Origin: Microstegium vimineum | Lineage: Eukaryota; Streptophyta; Magnoliopsida; Poales; Poaceae | Direction of reading: 5' to 3' | Length of the DNA stretch: 64,000 bases | Assembly: GCA_022036555.1 (NCBI GenBank) | Contig: CM039128.1 | Span: 19,493,640 to 19,557,639, forward strand | Shown here: piece by piece, positions 23,511-33,836 of the stretch | How positions within the stretch are numbered: the stretch's first letter is position 1 | How the letters are laid out: each line of letters begins with the position of its first letter | Position numbers and translations under genes: made by a program | Notes under the pieces: generated by a model | The model's database searches: none | The model's input: only the letters and a program-made list of their open reading frames with translations | Told to the model about the DNA's origin: nothing

Positions 23511-25602
23511 CCTCCGGCTTTATAATTGACCTACAAAAGATTCAATTCTTCTTAGGTACCCATTGTTGTTTGGGTCCTCCAAAGTTAGTGACTAAGGACT
23601 TAGGTACCCAAATAGCTTTCTTCTTTGAGCTCTCATTGGGAGTACCCATGTACTTAGCAATCACACCTTTCTTGCCCTTGGTAAGCATATAACTAGAATC
23701 AAAGCGAATAGATGCATGTGTAAATTTTATCTTGCTTTGGTTTAGTTTGCAATATTGCTCATCATGCCCTACTTGCTTGCAACTAGAGCAAAACCGACCA
23801 TTGCTCTTCACAAAGCGAGGCTTTGGAGTTGCAAAGGTCGCCTTGCCTTTCTTGGGGGTATAGCCAAGTCCCTCTTTGCAAAGGGAGAACCTTTGGCTAT
23901 CCAAGCACTTAAGCAAGCAGGCGTCTCCACCATAGGCATTGCCTAATGCTAGAGTGAGCTTACCAACCTCCTTATTAAGGGTCTCATTCTCAACCATTAG
24001 TGTAGTGTGTGACAACATCACTAGTAGAAGAGGTAGAGTTAGATGTGCTACAAGAAGGGTTAGATGGGGTGATGATGATGGCTTGATAGAATGATTCATC
24101 AATTATATCACAAGTTGTTCCCATATCACATGTTGAAACATGCTCTTTCTTCTTTTGCTCAACAAGAAGTGAATGAACCTTTTCAAGCTTAGAGTGAGCT
24201 TTTTCAAGCTTAGAGTGAGCTTTGCCAAGCTTCTCATGGGCATCCGTTTGCCTCTCATGAGTAAGATTGAGCTCATCAAAGGATTGCTTGAGAGAATTAT
24301 TCTCTTTTCGTAATGCTTTGCACTCTTTTCTTGTGAGGAAAAAGTGAGTCTTAGCATCTTCCAACATTGCAATTAGTTCATCTTTAGTGGGTTCATCATC
24401 ATCATCATCATCACTAGATTCACTTTCATCATCGGATTGTACCTTAGTGGACCGAGCCATGAAGCATGTAGAGGGAGTGTCAAAGAGAGAGATCTTGTTC
24501 TTCATAGCAATGCTAGCAAGAGCCTTCTTCTTGCTTGATCTCTTCTCATCATCACTTGAGTCATCATCTTCACTTGAATCACTATCCCAAGTGACAACAT
24601 ATGAGCCTCCCTTCTTGCTCTTCTTGAGAAACATCTTGCTCTCTTTCTTTTCTTTCTTCTTGCCCTTTTTCTCATCTTCATCATCACTATGATGTGGGCA
24701 ATCCGAAATGAAGTGATCTTTGATATTGCACTTGAAACACCTCTTGTCATTGTTTTTGCTCTTGAAGGAGTTCTTCTTCCTTCTAGCTCTATAGCCCTTC
24801 TTCTTCATGAACTTGCCAAATTTCTTGACAAAGAGGGCCATTTGTTCTTCATCATCACTATCATCATTGCTTGAGCATTCATCATTGCTTGATTCATCAC
24901 ACTTTGCTTTGCCTTAGATGATGATGTGGCTTTGAATGCCACACTCTTCTTCTTGTCTTCTTTCTTGTCATCCTTCTTTTCCTTGTTCTCTCTAATCTTG
25001 TCTTTGTCTTCTCTAAAGGTGTCATCGGTCATCACCTCACCAAGAATTTGGTTTGGTGTGGTTGTGTCCAATCCACTTCTCACCAATAGAGTGACTAGCA
25101 TCTCAAATCTTGAGGGAAGACTTCTTAGGAACTTGAAAGAGAAGTCCTTGTTCTCCACCTTCTCTCCAAGTGAATTAAGGTCATTGACAAGCACCTCAAG
25201 CCTATTGAACATCTTGGGCACGTTCTCATTTTCCTTCATCTTGAAACTAGCAAACTTTTCCTTCAAGATATAGGCCTTTGCTCCCTTCATGGATTGAGTC
25301 CCTTCATATGACTCTTCTAGCTTCTTCCAAGCCTCATGAGCACTCTCCAAGTTTTTGATTTGCTCAAAGACTTCCTTGGAGATTGCCTCATGTATTGCAC
25401 TCAAGGCAATATCATTGTTTTGGAGCTTCGCCTCTTCGGCCGCGGTGGCTGCCTCTTCATTCACCACCACAAAATTCTTGTCAACCACCAACCATATCTT
25501 CCGGTTGATTGATTTAAGATAGGTGGTCATCAAGGCCTTCCAATAGCTATAGTTTGTGCCATCAAACTTAGGTGCCCTCTTGGTGTTGTTGATTTGAGCC
25601 AT
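23511..25602 (-). pseudogene. Sirevirus gag with two zinc knuckles
   Basis: It starts at ATG 25602 (MAQINNTKRAPKFDGTNYSY), the usual start of copia gag. The capsid-type UBN2/Retrotran_gag_2 region follows (SAHEAWKKLEESYEGT, then FKFLRSLPSRFEMLV). A frame change near 24850 leads to a CCHC knuckle (CFKCNIKDHFISDC, about 24727), acidic Asp/Ser/Glu tracts, a tandem heptad-like KLEKAHS repeat and, after another frame change near 24050, a second knuckle-like CSSCKQVGHDEQYC. A third shift lies near 23540 before the protease. Gag would form the particle shell; the C-terminal coiled-coil extension is typical of Sirevirus gags. Confidence 0.85.
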
Positions 25603-25644
25603 TTTAACACCGTGGGATGTTAAGCCTTTAAGTACGGTGTACTA

Positions 25645-25656
25645 GCTCTGATACCA
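25645..25656 (-). promoter_or_regulatory. Primer binding site, initiator tRNA-Met
   Basis: The minus strand reads TGGTATCAGAGC two bases after the 5' LTR end, complementary to the 3' end of initiator tRNA-Met, the usual copia primer. Confidence 0.9.
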
Positions 25657-25658
25657 CT

Positions 25659-27618
25659 TGAAAGGTCTAGGAATGGCTAGAGGGGGTGAATGGCCTAATT
25701 AAATTTTCTACAACAACACTTAGCAATCTTGTTAGAATAAAACACGGCGATAAGCAAGTTTGCTCTAGCACTACAAGGGTCGGCAAGCCTCCTATATCAA
25801 GTCTAGTTACTAGCAAGATATATCTTATGTCACACACAAGGGCTAGACAACTAGAGCTACTAAGCTAAGCTGCACAAGCTAAGCTAGAATCTCTACTTTG
25901 CAAGAATGAAAGAAAGTAATACAAAGATAGAGATAGAAGGGTTATACCACCACGAAGGGATGAACCAATAGATTATACCACCACGAAGGGATGAACCAAT
26001 AGATAACCAATCACAATATGAATCCTCGGTAGAGACAAGTTGACACAATGATTTTTTACCGAGGTTCACTTGTTTGCCAACAAGCTAGTCCTCGTTGTAG
26101 CGATACACCCACTTGGAGGTTCACGTGCTAATTGGCAATCAAAGCCAAACCCGTTCAAGGGTGCCGCACAACCAACACAAGATGGGGATCCCCAAGCTAC
26201 GCGGAATCCACTAGAGATACCTTTCGCGAATCTCCCATGGGGTAGGTTCAAGAACCCCTCACAATCCACCGATCGGAGCCGGAGACAATCACCTTCCTCC
26301 GCTCAACGATCCTCGTCGCACCAAGCCGTCTAGGAGATGGCAATCTCCAAGAATAAGAAGAGCTTCGCGATGATGACGATCACCAAGTGCCACTAGTATG
26401 CAATCAAAAAGCAATGCACTTGGATTCACCCTATCTCTCTAGAATATGTCAAATATGTTTAGAGGATGAGTGGTGGAAGCTTCTCAAGCAAGCACAAAAG
26501 TGTGAGTGAGTAGAATGTGCAAGAGATGCCCCAAAGGGCCGGCAATATCACTTTATATAGCCCACACTCAACACTAGCCGTTTTGCCCCTGAAAAACGCT
26601 TTCTGTGCCTACTCCGAACGCACTTTTCACTGGGGGTCCGGATCATCAATAGTGTCCGGACCCTCTTCTAGCCGAGAGCCAACGGCTCTGTTCCAGCCTC
26701 CGGTCGCAGGGTCCGGACGCACCCAAGGTGCAGTCCGGACCAACGCACTTGCGTCTGGTGCCCCTGTCGATTCAAACGGCCATCTTCCCGCGTGTGCAGC
26801 TGCACGCCACGTGCCCTCCGGTCGCTACTGTTCATAGCGTCCGGTTCAACTGCTCATAGGGTCCGGAAATAAATTCCAGGGAACCCGAGAGCTCCTTCCA
26901 CGTTTCTTCCACTCCGGACACATGTCCGAGTCACAGTCCGGACTAACACCTTGCATCCGGACCCTCTTTTTCAGAGAGTTATAGAGAGCGCCAGGCTCCG
27001 GACGCGCGTCCAAAGCTCTTCGTCTGGACTCACAACAGCGTCCGGACTGCTCCAGCAGCCATCCAGCAAGGGTTTGCCTCCGGACCCATCTCCGATGGTC
27101 CGGTCGGCCAGAACTCTTGCGTCTGGACCCTGCGTCCAGACTGCATCCAGCTGTCCAAACACTTCTCCAACTTCTTCCAAGCTTCCAAGAGCCAACACTA
27201 AGTGATTCCTCCACTTGTGCACGTGTGTCAGCTTTTAGGTCACAATTATCTTGGATTAAGTTGGTTGTTTCGCTAGTTCAATTGATTTTAATGCAATGCA
27301 TATGAACCTAGTGGCACATGATAACCGTAATCATACTTAAGAGCTCCCTCCTTGATAGTACGGCTATCTATCCTAAATGTGATCACATCCTCTATGATGT
27401 CTTGATCACCAAACCCAAAATGGTTCCTAGCAATCACCTTTGCTGTCACACCATTTTCCTTTCCACCACCATGCCAGAGCTTGTGCCATCCACTTGATCC
27501 ACCTTGCTCCATCACATGGCATGTACCAACCTATCTCATGATTCACACTTAGAGATCAAGGTTAGTACTTAGGTGGGTTTCATCAATTACTCAAAACCAA
27601 AACACATGGGGACTCTCA
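25659..27618 (-). repeat. 5' LTR of the Sirevirus (1,960 bp)
   Basis: Partner of 17266-19197. It is longer by 28 bases overall, mostly from a 31-bp tandem duplication (ttataccaccacgaagggat at 25942 and again at 25973). The TATATAAAG box is at 26551-26559 (minus). It retains many CpG sites that are TpG or CpA in the other LTR. Confidence 0.9.
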
Positions 27619-29580
27619 ATAAGCACCAACAATGCCTACACAATGCTAGAAGCCCTCTAGGCACAACCTACTATACTACTTGCAAGTATGAAAGAGATAG
27701 GTTGGATGATTATACCGCCGAGTAGAGGATTTGATCCAATCAAATTGGGAGCTCCAAGAACATCAATCAATCACAAGGGAGACAAAGTGTGGACACTTGA
27801 TTTTTCTCCCGAGGTTCACTAGCTTGCCAACTAGCTACGTCCTCGTTGTGTCGGCTCACTCACTTGGAGGTTCACGAGCTAATTGGCATCACACGCCAAA
27901 CCCGTCACCGGGTGCCGCACAACCAACACAAGAGAGGGCACTCAACGACACGCGCAATCCACTAGGGTTGCCTTTGCGATCTCCCGCGGGGAAGGCACAA
28001 GAACCCCTCACAATCTTCACTTGTGGTCGACGAAGCACAATCACCAAGCTTCTCGAATCCACACCGCTTGCTCCAAACCGTCTAGGTGATGGCAATCACC
28101 AAGAGTAACAAGAATCACAACAGCGGTATCAACTCCAAGTGCCACTAAGATCAATCACTCATGCAATGCACTTGAACACTCAAATCTCACTCAAATGGAT
28201 GAACAATCAACTGTGAGATGAGTGGGAGTGTGTGTGGTTTGCTCACAAGAGTATGCAATAGTCAAATGTGCAAGAGAGACTCCTTGAACCAGCCACACAC
28301 CCTTAAATAGCCTCCTCAAAGAAACTAGCCATTTTTCACTTTTGGAGCTACTGAAACGTAACCACCGGACCACTTTTGGACACCACCGTCGGACCATAGA
28401 GAGTGGTCCGACGCTTTGAAAGTCGACCGTTGGTGCGCAAGAAAGGCCACCACCGGACCACTCGCCTTGGTCCGGTGCCTTAGTCCGAAGCTTCGTCCTA
28501 TGCGTTTGCCTCAGCCAAAGTCTCAACACAGTGAGCACCCGACCACTGGACCACACTCCGGACTGGTCGACCGGACCATTCCACCTGGTCTAGAGCTTCC
28601 TCAGTTCCTTGAAGATTTTACGCAGGGAGCACCCGACCACCAGACTTGTTCGTCATACCACACCACCAGACTAAACCATCTGGTCCGGAGGTCACTTTGA
28701 CTTCTGCTCTGCCTTTGACCGAGCCTCCAGACTACTCGCCTAAAGTCCGGAGCTCCTCAGGTCAGCTGGTCCGACGCTTCTTAGCCAGACAGTTAGAGCT
28801 GGGAGCGGCCGTCGGACCACCTTCATTGGTTCGGAGCTCCCATGCTCAACTAGTCCGGAGCTTCTATCTTGATCTGAATTGCTTCTCATTGCTTCCCTTG
28901 ATCTCATGTGCCACCAACAAGTGTTTCACTGACTTGTGCATATGTGTTGGCATATTTTATCAAGTTTTACAAGGGTTTCTCACTAGGATTAGATGCAATG
29001 CATGTAATGAACTCCTAATGGCACTTGATAGGTGTAACCACTAACTATTTTCCCCTCTTCATAGTATGGTTACCTATCCTAAATGTGATCACACCCTCCA
29101 GGTGTCTTGATCACTAAAATGGAAATCCCTAGTTATACCTTTGCCTTGAATAGCTTAGGGTCTCATCCTTCTTCCTTCATTTCTAAGTGTGAGCTCCTTT
29201 GGCTTTTCTCCTTAACCTTCACCTTGCTCCATCACTTGTCTCCTTTTCTTCTCCTAGTGTACTTAACCTACTCACACACTTAGAGTTAGTTTAGTACTTA
29301 GGTTTCATCAATTACCCAAAACATTAGAGATCTTTCATACGTGTGCGAGCACATGAGAGGAGCAGACACAGAAAACTTGAAGAAACCTAAGAAAGCCAAG
29401 GCAACGACCATCAACAAAAAGACATTGTACACCATAGTTGAGGACGTGTGCATTTTCCTCATCAAACAGATCATCTCAAGTGTAGGGAAATATCATGATT
29501 ATGAGAGTGAATTAGCCAAGCCCGAGTACGAAGCGCTAACAGAGGTTTATAGCCTAAAACTTACTCGGAGCAGCTTTTAG

Positions 29581-30042
29581 AGGACATGTCCAAACTCTTG
29601 ATGTATATGCACATGTAACTTTATGTGTGTGAGCGTGAAACTCATGTATATAATGTGTCATACACAGCATGAAACTTTAAAGTAATACATGTATGTATGA
29701 GATATTTAAATTACATGTTGCTATATTTAAACACCATCCAATAGGGTTTAGTAGTTTCAATAACAATATATATGTATATATTAAATAATACAAAAATATA
29801 TATTAAAAATATAAATCTGAAAAGTATTTTCACAGTCGGTTCTCTTAGTGAACCGCCTGTGTCGTCATTTACACAGGCGGTTCACTAAGAGAGCCGCCTG
29901 TGAAAATGGATTTCTACAGGCGGTTCTCAAGCAACCGCCTGTACAAATCTCCCATTTGTACTGGCCCCAGCGCAGGCAGGGCTCGGAAATGCCTGTGAAA
30001 ATTGGTTCCCAACCGCCTGTATAGTCAAGTTTTGTACTCGTG
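29581..30042 (+). repeat. Right terminal region of the CACTA element
   Basis: After the gene 2 stop comes an AT-rich 3' flank. Two 36-bp arms (29827-29862 and 29871-29906, 34 of 36 complementary) carry the caggcggttc core. Further single cores lie at 29917-29940 and 30010-30020, and the terminus TTTGTACTCGTG ends at 30042. The TSD would be TTA (30043-30045), which cannot be paired without the left end. Confidence 0.7.
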
Positions 30043-30098
30043 TTAGGTCACACCGAGATGGGGTCTTGGGTGACAGTAAAGTCGCTTGAGTTAGTTAA

Positions 30099-31035
30099 GG
30101 CCCCTTTTGGTTGAGCTTTTCAACCTGCTTTTGCTTTTGCAAAAGATAAAAGCCAACCAAAGGGCTCAAAAGCCACAACTGCTTTTACCCAAAAGATGTT
30201 TTTGCTCTAGTACAAAACTGAAAGCACCTCTACCCCTGCTTTCACCTGCTTTTGATGTTAAAAATTACCCACCTGCCACTCTTTATGTGCATACCGGTTC
30301 GTTTTTCTTTTCTTTCCGAGTCTCGTAGTCTTCCTCCCCCGCTCAGAGGTTGACGAGCGGCGCAACCTCCTCGCTCCCAGGCCACGCCGAGCCACCCCTC
30401 GCCCGCCCCACCTCCGGCGAGGCCCCTGCCCCTTCACGCGCGGCTCCGGCGAGCCCCTGCGAGCGGTGCGGTCTCGTCCCTCCAGGCTCCCAGGCCAGCT
30501 AGCGGCACTTGCGCGGGCGCTCGGCCTCACGGGCACAGGCGCGTGGGCGCGGGCGGCTCTGGCGCTCCGGCGCGGGCGCGGTCGCCTCCGGCCTCGCGCG
30601 GACGGCTCGGACTCGCGGGTGGCTCCCCCACGTCCTCTCCCCCACCCTCTCCCCTGCAGCGCGGCGGCCCCTGTGCGTGGCGGCGGTCTCTCTCCCTGCA
30701 GCGGCGGACGGCGAATCCGGCCGGCCAGCCCAGCGCAGCAGTCGGCGAGCCCCGGCGCGAGCCCCAGCTCCCGCACTGGCGAGCGCCCAGCGGAGCTCCC
30801 CTGCGCCCGGCAGAGCTACTTCCCCAGCGCCGTGTCCCCTACGCACCAGAGGAGGAAGAAGATAGAAGAGGCTGACGAGTTGGGCCCGCTCGTCAGTTAC
30901 AGCGGCATTTCAGAAGTCAGTCAATCAAACAAAGGGCCTTCTTACTTCCCCACAGCTACTTTTACAAAGTTGTTTTTATGAAAGCTAAAGCTCACAGTTG
31001 CTTTTCCAAAAGACACAGCCCAACCAAAAGGACCC
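30099..31035. mobile_element. PIF/Harbinger-like non-autonomous element with GC-rich interior
   Basis: The 3-bp TSD TAA (30096-30098 and 31036-31038) flanks inverted ends GGCCCCTTTTGGTTGAGCT and, inverted from the right, GGGTCCTTTTGGTTGGGCT (16 of 19). Subterminal AT-rich parts on both sides share 'agttgctttt' motifs. The 540-base middle (30330-30870) is extremely GC-rich, with overlapping open frames on both strands but no recognisable domain. No transposase is visible. Confidence 0.6.
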
Positions 31036-32832
31036 TAAGAAGCAATTTTTATTGCATCAAATTTGAGAACCCTTTTATACTTACCATGTGTCATGTATGA
31101 GTGTGATTAGTTGAGTAGCATGTTGTGACCGTACGACATTACTACCGTTTATTGCTCGATTTGGCCAAATATGAAAATGTGCGTGAGGGCAATAAGTTAC
31201 CCTTGTAGAAAAAGTAGGTGGTGGCCTTGTGCTGGTGTGTGGGAAAAGACGCACACTTCAATGTGTTGCTCTGTGCTATGAACACACTCGTACTTTTTGG
31301 CTTCTCAGCCATGTATATCAGTGAGACGCTAAGCATCTCGATTCTATTAGACCAAGTACAATAATTGGCTTATAGCCAAGCAAATGCTGATATGGAGAAA
31401 AAAGAAGGGGAGAGAGATGAGAGCTTAGCTCCCATGCAAGCACCAAGCTGGGCACGAAAGCAAGCTAATAGCAGACTCAAATAATAAATGTTATGAGGAG
31501 GAATAGGAAAGAGAAACTTTTTAGAGTCAAATAAAAGACAACTTATTGTATAACTTGGCTCATTTGGCTCTAATTGGCTTATAGCCAATCACTTGGCTCT
31601 ATTATTGAACTATCTCTTATACAGATAGATATAAAAACAGACCATACAACCTACCAACAGGAGTTTGTCTGTAAGCTGTTTAATGCTATGTATGTAGCTA
31701 TGATCTACTATAAATAAATTTATGTATACTAGTATGTGGCTATTTGATAAAAATATATATCAAAAATAAATAAGAGCAACATGATTTCAATATTTTTAAA
31801 ATCATCAATATAGTATAATCTGTCTCTAGATTGTTTAATGTTTTGTATGTAACTAAGATCAACTATAAATAAATTTGTATACCAATCGTGTGGCTATTTG
31901 ATAGAAAATATATTAAAGGTAAATAAGAGCAATATGATTGCAATATTTTTTAGAAACCATCAATATATTAATTATGTTATATATAGTTGCACAGCCAAAA
32001 AATATATATATATGCTAGGCAGCTAACAGAAATATCTGAATGAAAACCAGATACACGTAGCTAACTGATACACCCCAAAAAATATAAGGTAGATAGATAA
32101 GCTAGCATCGCAAACAGCTAAATGGTTACTGACATCATATTTGTTTCAATCAGACCATGCATTGCAGTAGGTGCCAAACAGGGCATTTGGTTCAGTCAGA
32201 TTATATATTGCAGTAGATGCAAATTAATTAAAAACAACACATATTTGGTTCACTCATGAGCTCACAGTTTGATCATTGTTTCATGTTTCATTCAACTTGT
32301 TTGTGGACAGTTAATTAAAATTACAACTTGTTTCATATAGCCAAGTCCTTGTTCCTAGCCTTGTACTGTATACTGAAATTGATGTTTCAGTAGTTGGATT
32401 CATCTGCTTACCAGCCTCTGTTTGCTCCTGGCAGCCAAATTTCCTTTTAAATTCCATAACCCATGTTCTCCGTTCTGTAGGCACCAATTTTTAAGTAAGA
32501 CTATGAAACTGAGCACATATTCATCGAATATAAATTCTTTGAACTATCAGATAAATTTCAAAGGACAAAATGATTGTTGTCAAAAAAAAAAGGACAAAAT
32601 GATTGCCAAGTACTGAGTCTGCACTTTCCAAGTTGCCATCACATGAACCTCCTCGATGCATGTCCGCCTCGATGGCCCTCCTACCTACCCCTCCGGATCA
32701 TACTCCGTCGACCCTTCAAATCAATTTGATTAATACACAGACTAGCCAAAAAAAATCACCGGAAAATGATTGGTACCAACAGTCAAACCAGATCTGCAGA
32801 GTTGGGGTAGATGACGATACTGTGCTGGGTGC
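31036..32832. other. AT-rich intergenic stretch with MITE-like and duplicated repeats
   Basis: A MITE-like unit lies at about 31353-31612, with ggcttatagcca motifs near both ends (31370 and 31579) and ends like aagtacaataattgg and the inverse of aatcacttggctctattatt. A diverged direct duplication of ~155 bp follows (tgtttaatg at 31677 and 31832, each followed by tataaataaattt and gtggctatttgata). I see no gene. Confidence 0.5.
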
Positions 32833-33160
32833 AAGGTTTACAAAACGTTCGGTAACCGACCGGTTACCGGCAAACCGCCCTGGACCGGTTCGGTTTCGGT
32901 ACCGGTTTGAATTCAACTATTTTTAGGAATTTTTTCAGCATTTTCGATTTTTTTAAATTTAAATTTGAAATTTGGTTTGGGGCGATACCGTCGGTAACCG
33001 CCCAAACCGGACGGTAACCGGCCCTAACCAACCGGTTACCGGTCGCAAACCGTTTGAACTGCGCCGTTTGAATTCAAAATCCAAACCGTTCGGAACGGTT
33101 TGGGCGGTTACCGTCGCTGGGCACCGGTTTTGGGTTCGGTAACGGTTAGGTGAACCCTGG
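32833..33160. repeat. Palindrome-rich MITE-like repeat (ggtaaccg / accggtt motifs)
   Basis: Inverted ends (aaggtttacaaaacgttcgg at left; agggttcacctaaccgttac inverted from the right) enclose a dense series of ggtaaccg, ccggttacc and aaaccgttc motifs in both orientations around an AT-rich core at 32920-32990. No TSD was found, so the class is uncertain. Confidence 0.5.
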
Positions 33161-33756
33161 CTGGGTGGAACGTCGCGCGGCACTGGTCGAACACTGCACG
33201 CGCCGCCGCCACCGTGACCTGGCTCTTCCATCCCGTAGCGCGGTGCCACGCCGGTGTGCTCCGAGGTGCAAGAAATAGACAGAGATGCTGCCAGATTTGG
33301 GTGTTGCAGCTGCGTCTAGGACGCCTTCCCTCCAGAGTGCGCCCAAACTGATCCCTCCGTGCGCACGGGATCCGCAAGCTGGCGGACTCGACCTCGGGCC
33401 ACGGGCTCTCCCCGTCGCCTCGCGAGAGGATGATGGCTCCGTCTCTAAGCATTAGCAGGGTTCTTTTTTCAAATACATACCCTCAGTGTAGAGGTATTGA
33501 CTCGTGGAATATCAGTTCACGTCTCATCTCTACTGTAATTGAAAACTTCTCCAGGTCACTTCCCTCCTTCAAGATCAACGACTCACAGAACGTTTACTAC
33601 AGATGCAACGGCTGAGTTTAAAATGTTAGAAGCCGCTTCCCACTCTCCCACCCTCTCATGCCACGCCCACGCAATAATGACGGCCACGGTTCGATTCCTC
33701 ATGTGTCTTCTTTTCCTCCCTTTTTTTACCACGTATTTTCCTCTCTTTTTTTGGAT
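33161..33756. other. Unassigned intergenic stretch, GC-rich then mixed
   Basis: 33161-33430 is GC-rich and open on the minus strand, but no known domain is visible. The remainder is ordinary mixed sequence. It flanks the hAT insertion, whose left TSD is 33757-33764. Confidence 0.4.
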
Positions 33757-33836
33757 TCGTCGCCGAGGCCCGGTCCTGAGGGGGGGGCGAGAGGGACGAG
33801 CGTCCCAGACCCACGATTTGGATGGCCCTAGGCAGA

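Larger units (their letters stand above)
17266..27618 (-). mobile_element. Sirevirus-type Ty1/copia retrotransposon, nearly complete
   Basis: Two ~1.95-kb LTRs flank gag-pol on the minus strand. The 5-bp TSD ATAAG is intact (17261-17265 and 27619-27623). PBS, polypurine tract, a gag with two CCHC knuckles, protease, integrase, RT and RNase H are all present in copia order. Long LTRs and a repeated AAAGGGGGAG-type polypurine motif between pol and the 3' LTR point to the Sirevirus/Maximus clade. Three frameshifts and two stops make it non-autonomous. I see no envelope-like ORF. Confidence 0.9.
17099..29337 (-). mobile_element. Solo LTR (Sirevirus-related), itself interrupted
   Basis: Ends are TGAAAGGTCC at 17099 and GATCTTTCA at 29337, flanked by the perfect 5-bp TSD TACGT (17094-17098 and 29338-29342). 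Removing the inner element leaves 17099-17265 plus 27624-29337, about 1.88 kb. On the minus strand its start (TGAAAGATCTCTAATG...TAATTGATGAAACC) parallels that of the inner Sirevirus LTR, so it is a relative. No internal coding or PBS is attached, so it arose by LTR-LTR recombination before or after the inner insertion. Confidence 0.85.
15767..29580 (+). pseudogene. CACTA gene 2, Ulp1/C48-like cysteine protease, split by nested LTRs
   Basis: Exon-like blocks join at good splice sites: 15767-16198, 16303-16621, 16666-16777, 16865-16952 and from 17055. The His is in NHWICVVIYP, the Asp in VLVLDSANY and the Cys in GSVLCGHYV (Cys codon 17085-17087), the order of Ulp1 SUMO-protease-type C48 peptidases. 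A solo LTR carrying a Sirevirus interrupts the Tyr-Val codons (17094-17098). The frame resumes at 29338 with VCEHMRGADTENL and ends with TAG at 29578-29580. Other damage includes a TGA at 16031-16033 and a one-base shift near 16865. A 40-base stretch is partly duplicated before 16621 (gtggcaccgtacaactttgg twice). Why CACTA elements carry this domain is not established. Confidence 0.75.
11126..30042 (+). mobile_element. CACTA (En/Spm) transposon, right part, with nested LTR elements
   Basis: Two plus-strand gene remnants typical of large grass CACTA elements lie here: a TNP2-type transposase end and a Transposase_24/C48-protease gene. The right terminus is at 30030-30042 (TTTGTACTCGTG, inverse of CACGAGTACAAA, one base off the usual CACTA end). 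Subterminal inverted repeats with the ggcggtt core precede it. The left end is upstream, beyond the Tat element that interrupts the transposase. Without the 12.2-kb nested LTR insertion, about 6.7 kb of CACTA sequence is visible. Confidence 0.8.

Noticed and set aside
30258..30981. Several overlapping open frames of 110-172 residues on both strands
   Set aside because: High GC makes stops rare; composition is Arg/Pro/Ala-rich in all frames, and no domain or consistent start is visible.
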